A stretch of 64,000 nt of DNA, taken from Bacteroidales bacterium. GTDB taxonomy: Bacteria; Bacteroidota; Bacteroidia; Bacteroidales; UBA932. Position 1 is the stretch's first letter. Every line of letters starts with the position of its first letter. The stretch spans positions 62,001 to 126,000 of the forward strand of contig JAFUMO010000045.1 of assembly GCA_017482565.1 (NCBI GenBank), read 5' to 3'. The notes below the pieces were generated by a model. It was not told where the DNA came from. It worked only from the letters and a program-made list of their open reading frames with translations, and made no database searches. Positions 9,986 through 18,622 of the stretch are shown here, piece after piece. The translations under genes and the position numbers were made by a program.

Positions 9986-10441
9986 TTATTCTTCCTCGTA
10001 TGTTTTTCTCACGGCATCTGCCCACAGGTCCTCAAGGCGGTAGAACTCACGGTACTCTGTCTGGAAGATGTGCACCACAATATCCGAATAGTCCATGATG
10101 ATCCAAAACGCGTTCTCCTTGCCCTGCTGGCGGAGTACCTTTGTATTGCACTTTACAATCATCTCCTCCTCAATGTTGTCTGCGATTGCAAGTACATTAG
10201 GGGTTGAATCCGCATTGCAGATTACAAAATGGTCACAGATTGATGTACCCACTCCCCTGAGGTCCAAGGTACATACATTCTTTCCTTTCTTATCCTGTAT
10301 AGCCTCAACTATTGTCTTCAATGCCAATTCTGTAGGATCCAGTACCACAACCTCCTGCTTCTGAGCGGAGGCAGCCTTCTTTGATGCAACCCTCTTCTTC
10401 AATGAAGCCGCACCTTTTGTTGTCTCATTTTTAACAGCCAC
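9986..10441 (-). CDS. rsfS: Ribosome silencing factor RsfS
   Basis: Binds ribosomal protein uL14 and blocks subunit joining during starvation. The 151-residue product carries the family core from residue 38 on (TIVEAIQDKKGKNVCTLDLRG, CDHFVICNADS, then WIIMDYSDIVVHIF and YRLEDLW). The first 36 residues are an extra Lys/Ala/Ser-rich tail. No ATG exists upstream of the core, so translation probably begins at the GTG at 10441, preceded by AGGAA. The gene opens the rsfS-ftsH-cdsA-psd cluster and is divergent from birA. Confidence 0.93.
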   Translation of the reverse strand: MAVKNETTKGAASLKKRVASKKAASAQKQEVVVLDPTELALKTIVEAIQDKKGKNVCTLDLRGVGTSICDHFVICNADSTPNVLAIADNIEEEMIVKCNTKVLRQQGKENAFWIIMDYSDIVVHIFQTEYREFYRLEDLWADAVRKTYEEE

Positions 10442-10481
10442 TTCCTGTAATTTTTAAGTGTAAATCATTATTTTTGTCACG

Positions 10482-10489
10482 CAAAGATA
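10482..10489 (-). promoter_or_regulatory. -7 box upstream of rsfS
   Basis: Minus-strand TATCTTTG fits TAnnTTTG and would start transcription near 10475, about 34 nt before the GTG. No TTTG lies at the ideal distance. A plus-strand TATTTTTG at 10469-10476 could serve birA. Confidence 0.4.
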
Positions 10490-10515
10490 CAGCAAAAATT
10501 CCGCCAAATATAATT

Positions 10516-11421
10516 ATGGACAAAAATGTCAGCATAAAGTGGTACGGGACTTTGGATTCCACTAATTCCCAGGCAAGAAGGGAAGCAGAAGAAAGCTGTG
10601 AAGGCAGCGTGTGGATTGCAGATTTCCAGACCGCAGGAAGGGGCCAGAGGGGTAACAGATGGGAAAGCAGAAAAGGTGAAAATCTCACATTTTCAATACT
10701 CTTCAAGCCAGAATTCCTCCCTCCACACAAGCAGTTCCTGATATCCCAGGTATGCGCTGTAGGGATATACAGGTATCTTGCAGGCAAAGGAATGCCGGCC
10801 TCTATAAAATGGCCCAATGATATATACATCGGGAACAAAAAGATATGCGGGATACTCATTGAAAACTCAATAAGCGGTGACAAATTGTCAGTAAGCATTG
10901 CCGGGATAGGTTTGAACCTTAACCAGACACAATTTGCCTCCGATGCCCCAAATCCAACCTCCCTCCTTATTGAGACAATCGTGAGGAAAGGGTACGCCGG
11001 CAGACCTTCCGCTCCACATCCTGCAGAAAAGGGAGAGGGCAACCATGCAAGGCAGGCAGATGCCACAGGTGGGCACAGGCCTTGGGTGGGGATGAAGCCC
11101 TTTGACCGCAAGGAAGAGCTCCGGCTGCTGCTCGGATACATCTTTACCGCATATGATGAATTGAAGGAGGGGTTTGCACAGGAGCTTGCCAATGAATATA
11201 CGGAGAACCTGTACCGCCTTGGGGAGTTCCACAAGTTCATTGAGATTGCCCCTGATGCACCGGCAGACATTCCGGTGGAAAAGATAATGCAGGGGAAAGA
11301 GATAACTGCCCGCATAATGGGGTGTGATGAGGCGGGATGCGCCATCCTGGAACATGAAGACGGCACTGTGAGAAGCTACCCGTTCAAGGGGATAAGATAT
11401 GTCATCAGCGGCAGGCGCTGA
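10516..11421 (+). CDS. birA: Biotin--[acetyl-CoA-carboxylase] ligase
   Basis: Attaches biotin to carboxylase carrier proteins through biotinyl-AMP. The product (301 residues from the ATG at 10516) has GRGQRGNRW, the biotin/AMP-binding loop, then KWPNDIYIGNKKICGILIE with the catalytic lysine, and the C-terminal SH3-like domain. There is no N-terminal helix-turn-helix, so it is a ligase only and not a repressor. Residues of roughly 160-190 form an unusual insertion rich in Gly, His, Pro and Arg between the catalytic core and the KEELRLLL helix. It is convergent with the nucleotidase gene. Confidence 0.94.
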   Translation: MDKNVSIKWYGTLDSTNSQARREAEESCEGSVWIADFQTAGRGQRGNRWESRKGENLTFSILFKPEFLPPHKQFLISQVCAVGIYRYLAGKGMPASIKWPNDIYIGNKKICGILIENSISGDKLSVSIAGIGLNLNQTQFASDAPNPTSLLIETIVRKGYAGRPSAPHPAEKGEGNHARQADATGGHRPWVGMKPFDRKEELRLLLGYIFTAYDELKEGFAQELANEYTENLYRLGEFHKFIEIAPDAPADIPVEKIMQGKEITARIMGCDEAGCAILEHEDGTVRSYPFKGIRYVISGRR

Positions 11422-11480
11422 AGCTGGCGCCGCTGAGCTGTTCCGCAATGCCATACACACTTGAGGCAGCTGCCCCAGTA

Positions 11481-13130
11481 TCAGAAGCTGCCACGGAGGC
11501 TGCGGAGATATTCCGCAAAGGCCCTCCACTCGGGTACCTGTTCCCCTTGGGAAGTGTGCAGCTTCGGAAGGCTGCCGGGAAGAAGAGGTTTTCCCTGCCG
11601 GTCCTTCGGCTGCGCCGAGAGGATACCGTAGGACTCTTTCTCAAGAAGCCCTATCATCCTTGCAGTATATTCCCCGGTTACAACCATGTAAAGTTTTTCA
11701 GACTCCACCGCCTTCCCGTTTACGGTCACCTTCCCCACCTTGAAGAAGGGTATCCTGAGCCATCTGGTTGAATATTCCACCCCCGAGAAGAAAAGCCTTG
11801 TATCCTCCAGATATGGGGCTATTGACTCGGACATTTCACACAAGTCCCTTATTTCATCGCCGGTAAGCCATGCATATACAAGCGGATAGCCTGTGAAGCC
11901 CCCTGCGTTCTCCCCAAGGGAGAGCACCTCGTAGGCATCCCTTGCCGTTACCGCCCCGGCCTGCAGCCCCCTGCGTACCATCCCGTACGGCACAATCCCT
12001 ATCACATCTTCAGGGGCATCCTTGCCAAGCATCTTCCTTGCAGCATCCGCATAGCTTGCGGCTATACTGCTTCCAAGAGGCATCTTTCCGTCCTGTGCAA
12101 CACGCTTTGGAGCTTCAGCCTCCAGCATTGCAAGGGTATCATCCGGAGAGACACCTGTTGAGGCCATGAAATTCCCCTTCACCACCGTATACATGGAATC
12201 CACCCATGCCGCCATGGCAGGCTCCTCCCCTGTTACGGGCCCCACCTCAAGCAGGGAATATGATTCCAGCCTGCCCGATTCAAAGACTACCTTCCCTATA
12301 TGTTTTCCAAAAGCCCCCACCGCAACAATAGGTATTCCGGCTACATAAACGGGTTCCTCCAGCAGATGATGGTCATGGGCGCTTATTATAAGGTCTACGC
12401 CCTTTATATTTTTTGCCAGGGAGATGTCATCTCCGTTGAGGGTACCTCCGTGGGAAATGGCAATTATGTAGTCTGCCCCCATTTGCCTGAGCTCTCTTGC
12501 GGCATTGTCCGCGGCCTGCACCGGATCTGTATGGCGGAGCCGCTCCTTGTCCCTCCCTATAACATCAAAGGAGTTCTCCCCCATGATGCCGAAAAGGCCT
12601 GCCTTAACTCCGTTTCTCTCCAGCAGAAGATACCCCTTTGTGGTAAAATCCCAATCAAAGGAAGCCGGATCTTGCGTATCACTAAGCGGGCTGAAATTTG
12701 AGGAAAGGAGAGCGGGAAAAGTCATCATGGAATCCTTGGAATGTGCCGAACGGAACATCTCTTCAAGGGCTTCCAGTCCGAAATCAAAATCATGGTTACC
12801 AAATGTGAAGGCATCGTAGCCCAAGCGGGCCATTGCCCGGTATTCGATTGCCTCAGAAGGAAAAATGGTATGGAAGATGCTCCCCATTGCAATGTCACCG
12901 CCGTCCAACAGCAGGAAAGCTGCCCCCTCCTGCCCTGCATTTTCCCTCTGTCTCTCTATGATTGTTGCCATGCGTGCAGCACCGCCCCTGCCGTCACTGC
13001 CTGGAAGCAGCTGGGAATGGAGGTCTGCCGTAAACAAGACCACAAGCTTCCCGCCCCGCCCGCCGGCAAGACAGCAAACATTCATGCACAAGCATAGGAA
13101 CAATGTGACTATCCTCAGAAAACTACACAT
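11481..13130 (-). CDS. 5'-nucleotidase/2',3'-cyclic phosphodiesterase-like metallophosphatase
   Basis: Secreted metallophosphatase of the UshA/5'-nucleotidase family, about 549 residues. After a signal sequence (LRIVTLFLCLCMNVCCLAGG) come the metal-binding motifs FTADLHSQLLPG, DGGDIAMGS, TFGNHDFDFG, ISHGG and SAHDHH, then the C-terminal nucleotidase domain (PLGSSIAASYADA, GIVPYGMVRRGLQAG) that normally binds the nucleotide base. I chose the ATG at 13130 because it opens directly into the signal peptide. Substrate cannot be fixed from the sequence. It lies downstream of pyrF behind a terminator and so is probably transcribed alone. Confidence 0.87.
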   Translation of the reverse strand: MCSFLRIVTLFLCLCMNVCCLAGGRGGKLVVLFTADLHSQLLPGSDGRGGAARMATIIERQRENAGQEGAAFLLLDGGDIAMGSIFHTIFPSEAIEYRAMARLGYDAFTFGNHDFDFGLEALEEMFRSAHSKDSMMTFPALLSSNFSPLSDTQDPASFDWDFTTKGYLLLERNGVKAGLFGIMGENSFDVIGRDKERLRHTDPVQAADNAARELRQMGADYIIAISHGGTLNGDDISLAKNIKGVDLIISAHDHHLLEEPVYVAGIPIVAVGAFGKHIGKVVFESGRLESYSLLEVGPVTGEEPAMAAWVDSMYTVVKGNFMASTGVSPDDTLAMLEAEAPKRVAQDGKMPLGSSIAASYADAARKMLGKDAPEDVIGIVPYGMVRRGLQAGAVTARDAYEVLSLGENAGGFTGYPLVYAWLTGDEIRDLCEMSESIAPYLEDTRLFFSGVEYSTRWLRIPFFKVGKVTVNGKAVESEKLYMVVTGEYTARMIGLLEKESYGILSAQPKDRQGKPLLPGSLPKLHTSQGEQVPEWRAFAEYLRSLRGSF

Positions 13131-13170
13131 TCTGCAAATCAAATATACCCGGTTCCCCGGCTGCTGCACC

Positions 13171-13253
13171 GTTTGGGAACAAAATTGCCCTTGAACGTGC
13201 CCGAACCTCAACTGTGGCAATGTTTGGGAACAAAAATGGCCGATAATATGCCC
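13171..13253. repeat. Two imperfect direct repeats of about 51-bp period
   Basis: GTTTGGGAACAAAA occurs at 13171-13184 and again at 13222-13235, each followed by a loosely similar stretch ending in TGCCCG. The pair fills the gap between the pyrF terminator and the nucleotidase start. A minus-strand TATATTTG at 13147-13140 could be a -7 box, though very close to the start codon. Role unknown. Confidence 0.4.
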
Positions 13254-13258
13254 GGATT

Positions 13259-13307
13259 ATAAAAAAATGCTCCGGGTAGCAAACTGCTTTTGTTTGTGCC
13301 CCGGAGA
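13259..13307 (-). terminator. Terminator after pyrF
   Basis: On the minus strand CTCCGGG pairs with CCCGGAG (13306-13300 and 13276-13270), an inner CAAAC/GTTTG pair extends the stem, and a T-run follows the hairpin at 13267-13260. Confidence 0.75.
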
Positions 13308-13320
13308 CATGTTTATCTGA

Positions 13321-14130
13321 TTAGAGCCATTTGGCCATCTGGTCTGCAAGCTCCTTCGCCTTCTCTCCTGCTACCTTTGCAAAGTTTTCACTCTTGTCTG
13401 CAAAGATGATTCCGCGGGATGAGTTCACCAGGAGCCCGCATTGCTTGTTGAGGCCGTACTTGGCCACCTCATCAACTGTACCTCCCTGGGCTCCCACACC
13501 GGGGACGAGGAAGAAGTTGTCGGGACAATACTCCCTTATCTCTGCAAGCTTCTCAGGGCGGGTTGCACCAACTACAAACATGATGTCCTCCTTGCTTCCC
13601 CAGCTCATGGTGGTCTTGATCACATTCTCATAGAGAGGGGTCTCACCTACAGGGAGCATCTCAAAGTCATTTGCACTGGCATTTGAGGTAAGGGCAAGCA
13701 CTACAGACCATTTTCCTTTATAATCCAGGAACGGCTGTACTGAATCCTTGCCCATATACGGTGCAAGGGTAACTGCATCACATGGCATGCTCTCAAAGAA
13801 ACATTTTGCATACCTCTTTGCTGTATTGCCTATATCACCGCGCTTTGCATCTGCAATGATAAGGATTTCAGGATATTTCTCTGAGATGTATTTCACAGTC
13901 ATCTCAAGCTGTTTCCAGCCTTCAAGCCCCTCTGCCTCATAGAAGGCTGTGTTGGGCTTATAGGCAACAGTGTATGGCGCAGTTGCATCAATGATTGCCT
14001 TGTTGAACTCAAAGATAGGGTTCTCCATCCCCTTGAGGCACTCCGGGAAGAGGGCAGGATCTGAATCAAGTCCTACGCACAAGAATGATTTCTTGGCCTT
14101 TATCTGTCCGTATAATTCGTTATATGTCAT
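13321..14130 (-). CDS. pyrF: Orotidine 5'-phosphate decarboxylase (type 2)
   Basis: Final step of de novo UMP synthesis. The 269-residue product contains the signature DAKRGDIGNTA with the catalytic Lys and Asp, preceded by FLCVGLDSDP and followed by the barrel strand VPGVGAQGG. Length and motifs are those of the type 2 PyrF of Bacteroidota and Mycobacteria. It begins three bases after the dipeptidase stop and is probably co-transcribed with it. Confidence 0.96.
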   Translation of the reverse strand: MTYNELYGQIKAKKSFLCVGLDSDPALFPECLKGMENPIFEFNKAIIDATAPYTVAYKPNTAFYEAEGLEGWKQLEMTVKYISEKYPEILIIADAKRGDIGNTAKRYAKCFFESMPCDAVTLAPYMGKDSVQPFLDYKGKWSVVLALTSNASANDFEMLPVGETPLYENVIKTTMSWGSKEDIMFVVGATRPEKLAEIREYCPDNFFLVPGVGAQGGTVDEVAKYGLNKQCGLLVNSSRGIIFADKSENFAKVAGEKAKELADQMAKWL

Positions 14131-14133
14131 ATT

Positions 14134-15480
14134 CTAATAATATTTGTAGAACAATGCGATAGATTCCATTCCCTTGTAGAACTGGCTCAACAGGTAGCTC
14201 TCGTTTGGAGAGTGGATGGTATCCCTCTCAAGGCCGAATCCCATCAGAAGAGGATTCACGTTAAGGATGTTCTGCAGGTCTGCAAGGATTGGAATGCTTC
14301 CGCCTCCGCGGCTTGGTACAGGCTCTATTCCATAAACCTCCTCAACAGCCCTGGCAGCAGCCTTGTATGCAGGTGAAGAGATTGGCATGAGGAAGCCGTT
14401 TCCGCCGTGGTGAGGGGTAACCTTCACCTTCACGCTCTTAGGGGCAATCTTGAGGAAATGTCTTGTAAACTTCTCGGCAATCTCCTCACAATCCTGGTTA
14501 GGGACAAGCCTCATTGAAATCTTTGCATGTGCAACTGACGGAAGTACGGTCTTGGCACCCTCTCCGGTATAGCCTCCCCAGATTCCGTTCACATCAAGGC
14601 AAGGACGGATACCTGTCCTCTCAAGGGTTGTGTATCCCTCTTCACCCTTAACCTCATCTATATCCAGTGACTCCTTGTACTCCTTCATGTCAAACGGAGC
14701 ACGTGCGAACATTGCCCTGTCTTCTGCCGAAAGCTCAACCACATTGTCATAGAAGCCCTCTACGGTAATGTGCCCCTTCTCATCAATGAGTGAATCTATC
14801 ATTGTACAGAGGGCATTGATAGGGTTGTGTACGGCACCGCCGTAGTGGCCGCTGTGGAGGTCCTTGTTAGGGCCGGTAACCTCAACCTCAAGGTATGCAA
14901 GGCCCCTCATTCCGCAGTTGATGCTTGGAACCTTCTCTGATATCATTGTAGTGTCTGATACAAGGATCACGTCACAGGCAAGCATCTCCTTGTGCTCCTT
15001 TGCCCATGCTGCAAGTGATGGTGAACCTATCTCCTCCTCACCCTCAAGGATGAACTTTATGTTGTGGCGTAGCTTGTTCTCCCTTACAAGGTACTCAAAT
15101 GCTTTAACATGCATGAAGAGCTGCCCCTTGTCGTCATTGGCACCGCGTGCATAGATTGCACCGTCCCTGATCTCCGGCTCAAACGGCTGTGACTTCCACA
15201 GATGGATAGGGTCTACAGGCTGTACATCGTAGTGGCCGTAAACAAGTACTGTAGGGAGTGAAGGGTCTACCTTCTTCTCTCCAAAAACTACAGGATGGCC
15301 GGCTGTCTCATATACCGCAGCGCTGTCTGCACCTGCAGCCATGAGGAGCTCCACAAGCTTGTTGGCGCACGCTACCATGTCACCCTTGTTTGCCTCAAGA
15401 GAACTGATGCTTGGAATACGCAGGATCTCAAACAGTTCCTCCAGGAATCTCTTTTCGTTTTTCTGAATGTATTCTTTCAT
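14134..15480 (-). CDS. M20 family dipeptidase
   Basis: Cytosolic di-zinc peptidase related to carnosinase/CNDP. Motifs in order are VLVYGHYDVQP (first zinc ligand and catalytic Asp), IYARGANDDKGQ (bridging Asp), FILEGEEEIGS (catalytic Glu and zinc ligand), a dimerisation domain with LHSGHYGG, and the C-terminal PSRGGGSIP and FGLERDTIHSPNE with the last zinc-binding His. The ATG at 15480 (MKEYIQKNEKRF) gives 448 residues of normal length. Substrate range is unknown; most relatives hydrolyse dipeptides. Confidence 0.92.
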   Translation of the reverse strand: MKEYIQKNEKRFLEELFEILRIPSISSLEANKGDMVACANKLVELLMAAGADSAAVYETAGHPVVFGEKKVDPSLPTVLVYGHYDVQPVDPIHLWKSQPFEPEIRDGAIYARGANDDKGQLFMHVKAFEYLVRENKLRHNIKFILEGEEEIGSPSLAAWAKEHKEMLACDVILVSDTTMISEKVPSINCGMRGLAYLEVEVTGPNKDLHSGHYGGAVHNPINALCTMIDSLIDEKGHITVEGFYDNVVELSAEDRAMFARAPFDMKEYKESLDIDEVKGEEGYTTLERTGIRPCLDVNGIWGGYTGEGAKTVLPSVAHAKISMRLVPNQDCEEIAEKFTRHFLKIAPKSVKVKVTPHHGGNGFLMPISSPAYKAAARAVEEVYGIEPVPSRGGGSIPILADLQNILNVNPLLMGFGLERDTIHSPNESYLLSQFYKGMESIALFYKYY

Positions 15481-15512
15481 ATATTTCAAGTGTTTTTTTA
15501 GTTTCTATCCGT

Positions 15513-15560
15513 AAAACTCGAACCCCGGGATTCTCTCCGCAAACTTGGGGCCCGAGTTCT
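15513..15560 (-). terminator. Probable terminator after clpX
   Basis: AACTCG (15515-15520) with CCCC (15523-15526) pairs with GGGG (15547-15550) and CGAGTT (15553-15558). Read on the minus strand the hairpin ends in TTTTAC. The T-run is short, so efficiency is uncertain. Confidence 0.5.
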
Positions 15561-15565
15561 TTGTT

Positions 15566-16828
15566 TTATATCAATGCTCCCGTGAACTTAGCCACCTTTT
15601 CCTTTGCGTAAGGCAGCTTTATCTCCAGATTCTTCTTCTTGCCTCCCGGTACATCATACATTGCATCCAGCATTATGGCCTCACATATTGAACGCAGGCC
15701 GCGGGCACCCAACTTGTACTCTATGGCTGTCTCCACAATGAACTCCAGGACATCATCATCTACCTTGAGCTTTACTCCGTCAAGTTCAAACAGCCTTGTA
15801 TATTGCTTGATAAGGGCGTTCTTTGGTTTTGTAAGGATATCCAGCAGAGCCTCTTTCCCAAGCGGATGCAGATATGTGATTACTGGAAGACGCCCTATTA
15901 TCTCCGGAATCAGTCCGTAGGACTTGAGGTCCTGCGGCGCAACATACTGCAGCAGGTCCTGCTTGTCTATGGCAGCTGTCTTCTTCTGCGCGCCGTAACC
16001 CACAACCTGTGTATTGAGCCTCTGGGCAATCTTCCTCTCTATCCCCTCAAACGCACCGCCGCATATGAAGAGGATATTTGTTGTGTCCACAGCTATCATC
16101 CTCTGCTCAGGATGCTTTCTTCCTCCCTGGGGCGGGACATTCACCACATTTCCCTCAAGGAGCTTCAGCATTGCCTGCTGCACACCTTCTCCGGAAACGT
16201 CACGGGTGATGGAAGGGTTGTCGCTCTTGCGGGCAATCTTGTCTATCTCGTCAATGAAGACTATTCCCTTCTGTGCCTTCTCCACGTCATAATCACAATC
16301 CATCAGCAGACGGGTAAGGATACTCTCCACATCCTCGCCCACATAGCCGGCCTCGGTGAGAACGGTTGCATCCACAATGGCAAACGGCACATTCAGCATC
16401 TTTGCAATGCTCTTTGCCAGCAATGTCTTTCCTGTTCCCGTAGGTCCCACCAGCAGGATATTTGATTTTTCAAGATCCAGGTCATCCCCCTTCTTGCCAT
16501 CCTTTTTCCCCTGCTGCTTCTTCTCCTGGTGCATTATCCTCTTGTAATGGTTATACACCGCAACGGAAAGGAACTTCTTGGCCTCCTCCTGCCCTATCAC
16601 ATAATTGTCCAGAAATGCAGTAATCTCCTTGGGGGTAAGGAGCTTGAAATCCCCGTCTGAAAGTTTGCTCCCGCCGGCAAGCTGCTCCTTGAACCAGTCT
16701 GCCGCCTGCTGTGCGCACTCATTGCAGATATACCCGTAGTTGCCGGCAACCAGCATCTTCACCTCTCCTGCACCCCTGCCGCATATACAGCAGAATTCGT
16801 CGGGATTATAATTCTTATTTTTGCTCAT
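15566..16828 (-). CDS. clpX: ATP-dependent Clp protease ATP-binding subunit ClpX
   Basis: AAA+ unfoldase that feeds substrates to ClpP. The product from the ATG at 16828 (MSKNKNYN) is 420 residues. The N-terminal zinc-binding domain has [12 protein letters not shown] and ICNECAQQ. Walker A GPTGTGKT lies near residue 128, the pore loop sits in [17 protein letters not shown], Walker B is [14 protein letters not shown], and sensor-2 is in KLGARGLRS. The start lies inside the last codons of clpP (14-nt overlap), so translation is coupled. Confidence 0.98.
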   Translation of the reverse strand: MSKNKNYNPDEFCCICGRGAGEVKMLVAGNYGYICNECAQQAADWFKEQLAGGSKLSDGDFKLLTPKEITAFLDNYVIGQEEAKKFLSVAVYNHYKRIMHQEKKQQGKKDGKKGDDLDLEKSNILLVGPTGTGKTLLAKSIAKMLNVPFAIVDATVLTEAGYVGEDVESILTRLLMDCDYDVEKAQKGIVFIDEIDKIARKSDNPSITRDVSGEGVQQAMLKLLEGNVVNVPPQGGRKHPEQRMIAVDTTNILFICGGAFEGIERKIAQRLNTQVVGYGAQKKTAAIDKQDLLQYVAPQDLKSYGLIPEIIGRLPVITYLHPLGKEALLDILTKPKNALIKQYTRLFELDGVKLKVDDDVLEFIVETAIEYKLGARGLRSICEAIMLDAMYDVPGGKKKNLEIKLPYAKEKVAKFTGALI

Positions 16829-17540
16829 TCTGCCTGTTTGCTTTTGTAAGTATCTCGTCAATCATTCCATATTCAAGGGCCTCCTTGGCTGTCATCCAAT
16901 AGTCGCGGTCCGCATCCTTGTGGATCTGCTTCACAGACTTGCCCGAGTGCTCGGAGATTATCTCATACAGTTCCTGTTTCAGCTTGATTATCTCCCTTGC
17001 GGTAATCTCAATGTCAGATGCCTGGCCTTCAGCGCCGCCCATAGGCTGGTGTATCATCACGCGGCTGTGAGGCAACGCGCTTCTCTTGCCCTTTGCACCT
17101 GCAGTAAGGAGTACGGATGCCATTGAGGCTGCCATTCCTGTACATATTGTGGCAACATCAGAACTTACCAGCTGCATGGTGTCATAAATGCCCAGGCCTG
17201 CATACACGCTTCCGCCAGGGGAGTTGATATAGAGCTGTATGTCTGAATTTGAATCTGTGGAATCAAGGAAAAGGAGCTGCGCCTGGATGATGTTTGCCAC
17301 ATCATCTGTAACAGGACACCCAAGGAATATGATGCGGTCCATCATAAGGCGTGAGAATACATCCATCACCGCCACATTCATCTGCCTCTCCTCTATGATT
17401 GTAGGGTTGATGTATGCATTCTGCGGGATTGCAGCCACAGCCTGTGGAACCCTGTATACTGAATTTATCTTCTGAAATCTGTCCAATGCCAGGGAGCTTA
17501 TACCCATGTGTCCTCTGGCAAATTTCTCAAACTCTGTCAT
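16815..17540 (-). CDS. clpP: ATP-dependent Clp protease proteolytic subunit ClpP
   Basis: Serine protease that forms the tetradecameric chamber with ClpX. The 241-residue product has the catalytic Ser in [13 protein letters not shown], His in [11 protein letters not shown] and the Asp in [13 protein letters not shown]. The N-terminus of about 50 residues ahead of RIIFLG is longer than in E. coli ClpP and includes a possible propeptide, as is common in Bacteroidota. It is separated from tig, the usual upstream neighbour, by a divergent insertion. Confidence 0.97.
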   Translation of the reverse strand: MTEFEKFARGHMGISSLALDRFQKINSVYRVPQAVAAIPQNAYINPTIIEERQMNVAVMDVFSRLMMDRIIFLGCPVTDDVANIIQAQLLFLDSTDSNSDIQLYINSPGGSVYAGLGIYDTMQLVSSDVATICTGMAASMASVLLTAGAKGKRSALPHSRVMIHQPMGGAEGQASDIEITAREIIKLKQELYEIISEHSGKSVKQIHKDADRDYWMTAKEALEYGMIDEILTKANRQNEQK

Positions 17541-17567
17541 CTTTTCAACGTATTTTTATACAACTTA

Positions 17568-17598
17568 CAAATATATAAAAAAACTTGTTCATTCTAAA
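17568..17598 (-). promoter_or_regulatory. clpP promoter
   Basis: Minus-strand TATATTTG (17575-17568) with TTTA (17598-17595) at the ideal 19-bp spacing. It should start transcription about 20 nt ahead of clpP. Confidence 0.55.
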
Positions 17599-17749
17599 TT
17601 GCCCCATCTTCCACATATATGCTCCCAAATGAAAAAAAACATAGCATCCCCGGATTAAACTTTTTGCATGATTTTTGTTCAAAATAATGTAAAGAAAGCC
17701 GTACAGAGGGTATCCGGAGCCATCTGTACCACATAAAAAATGATTTGAG

Positions 17750-18337
17750 ATGAAGAAGATTTTTATCATTGCACTTGCTGCAGGCCTTGCCGCTAACATG
17801 GCAATGGCGCAGCCACAGCGCCCCTCAAAGGAGGAGATGCAGAAAAACAAATGTGAAAGGATTGTGAAGGAGCTTGCACTGGACAACAGGACCGCCCAGG
17901 AATTCACAGACATCTACACAAAATACCAGGCAGAAGTAAATGCCATAAATGAGAAGTATCCGCAACCCAAAATGCAGCTTCCCGACAACAGACGTCCGGA
18001 CAGGCAGGGTCCCGACAAGAAATCCAGGGGGAAGGTAAAGGATGCCCAGGCTCCTGCACCTCAGGAGAAGGCCATCCCTACAGATGCAGAAATTGAGAAG
18101 CGGATAAAGGATGGCTTTGCCCGCGAAAAGGCACTCCTGAATGCAAAGGAGAGATACTACAATGAGTTCAGGAAAGTTCTCACTCCACAGCAGATACAGA
18201 AAATGTACACAATGGAGAATGCCCCGCGCCATAGGGGACAGATGGGTGGCAGGCCAGGAGGCTTCCAGGGTACTCCAGGAGGTTTCCAGGGCGGCCACGG
18301 CCAGATGGGCGGCATGAATCCGCCGGATTTCTTCTAA
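17750..18337 (+). CDS. Spy/CpxP-like periplasmic protein
   Basis: Small exported protein of 195 residues. A signal peptide (MKKIFIIALAAGLAANMAMA) is followed by a charged helical body and the segment KVLTPQQIQKMY, the LTxxQ motif of Spy/CpxP-type envelope chaperones. The C-terminus is a Gly/Pro/Phe/Met repeat region (GGRPGGFQGTPGGFQGGHG). The architecture resembles the DUF4890-type proteins of Bacteroidota. It is inserted on the plus strand between tig and clpP. A role in envelope stress is inferred from the family only. No -7 box is obvious upstream, so an alternative sigma factor is possible. Confidence 0.7.
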   Translation: MKKIFIIALAAGLAANMAMAQPQRPSKEEMQKNKCERIVKELALDNRTAQEFTDIYTKYQAEVNAINEKYPQPKMQLPDNRRPDRQGPDKKSRGKVKDAQAPAPQEKAIPTDAEIEKRIKDGFAREKALLNAKERYYNEFRKVLTPQQIQKMYTMENAPRHRGQMGGRPGGFQGTPGGFQGGHGQMGGMNPPDFF

Positions 18338-18477
18338 GCCGCAATCCCGCGGGGCAGATTACCCCGGGGGCTTATGTACCAGAGTCCCCTGCCTGCCTGG
18401 CTGGGGAGGCAGCCGGACAGACATGAAAAATTTGCCGGACAAGACATAAGAGTTTGCCGGCCGGGTGACATAAAAAG

Positions 18478-18598
18478 GAGGGTGACTCAAAAGGGTAAAT
18501 TTTGCGCTACGCTTGCCTCGGAAATCCTCATTTACCTAAGTAAACTCCGGTTTCCTCACCTGTGCAAGCCTTAAATTTCCACCTTTTGAGTCACCCTC
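18478..18598 (-). repeat. 121-bp palindromic repeat, copy B
   Basis: Reverse-oriented copy of the element at 6293-6413 and 39001-39121. It is also exactly 121 bp and differs from copy C at only about two positions. Termini are GAGGGTGACTCAAAAGG inverted repeats. It lies between the convergent Spy-like gene and tig and ends 24 bp beyond the tig stop codon, so it could end transcription from both sides. Confidence 0.9.
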
Positions 18599-18622
18599 CT
18601 CAGTTATTTGTCGGGAAGATGA

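Noticed and set aside
15513..15560. ACTCGAACCCC resembling a tRNA T-arm
   Set aside because: No acceptor, anticodon or D-arm can be built around it; it fits the hairpin read as the clpX terminator.
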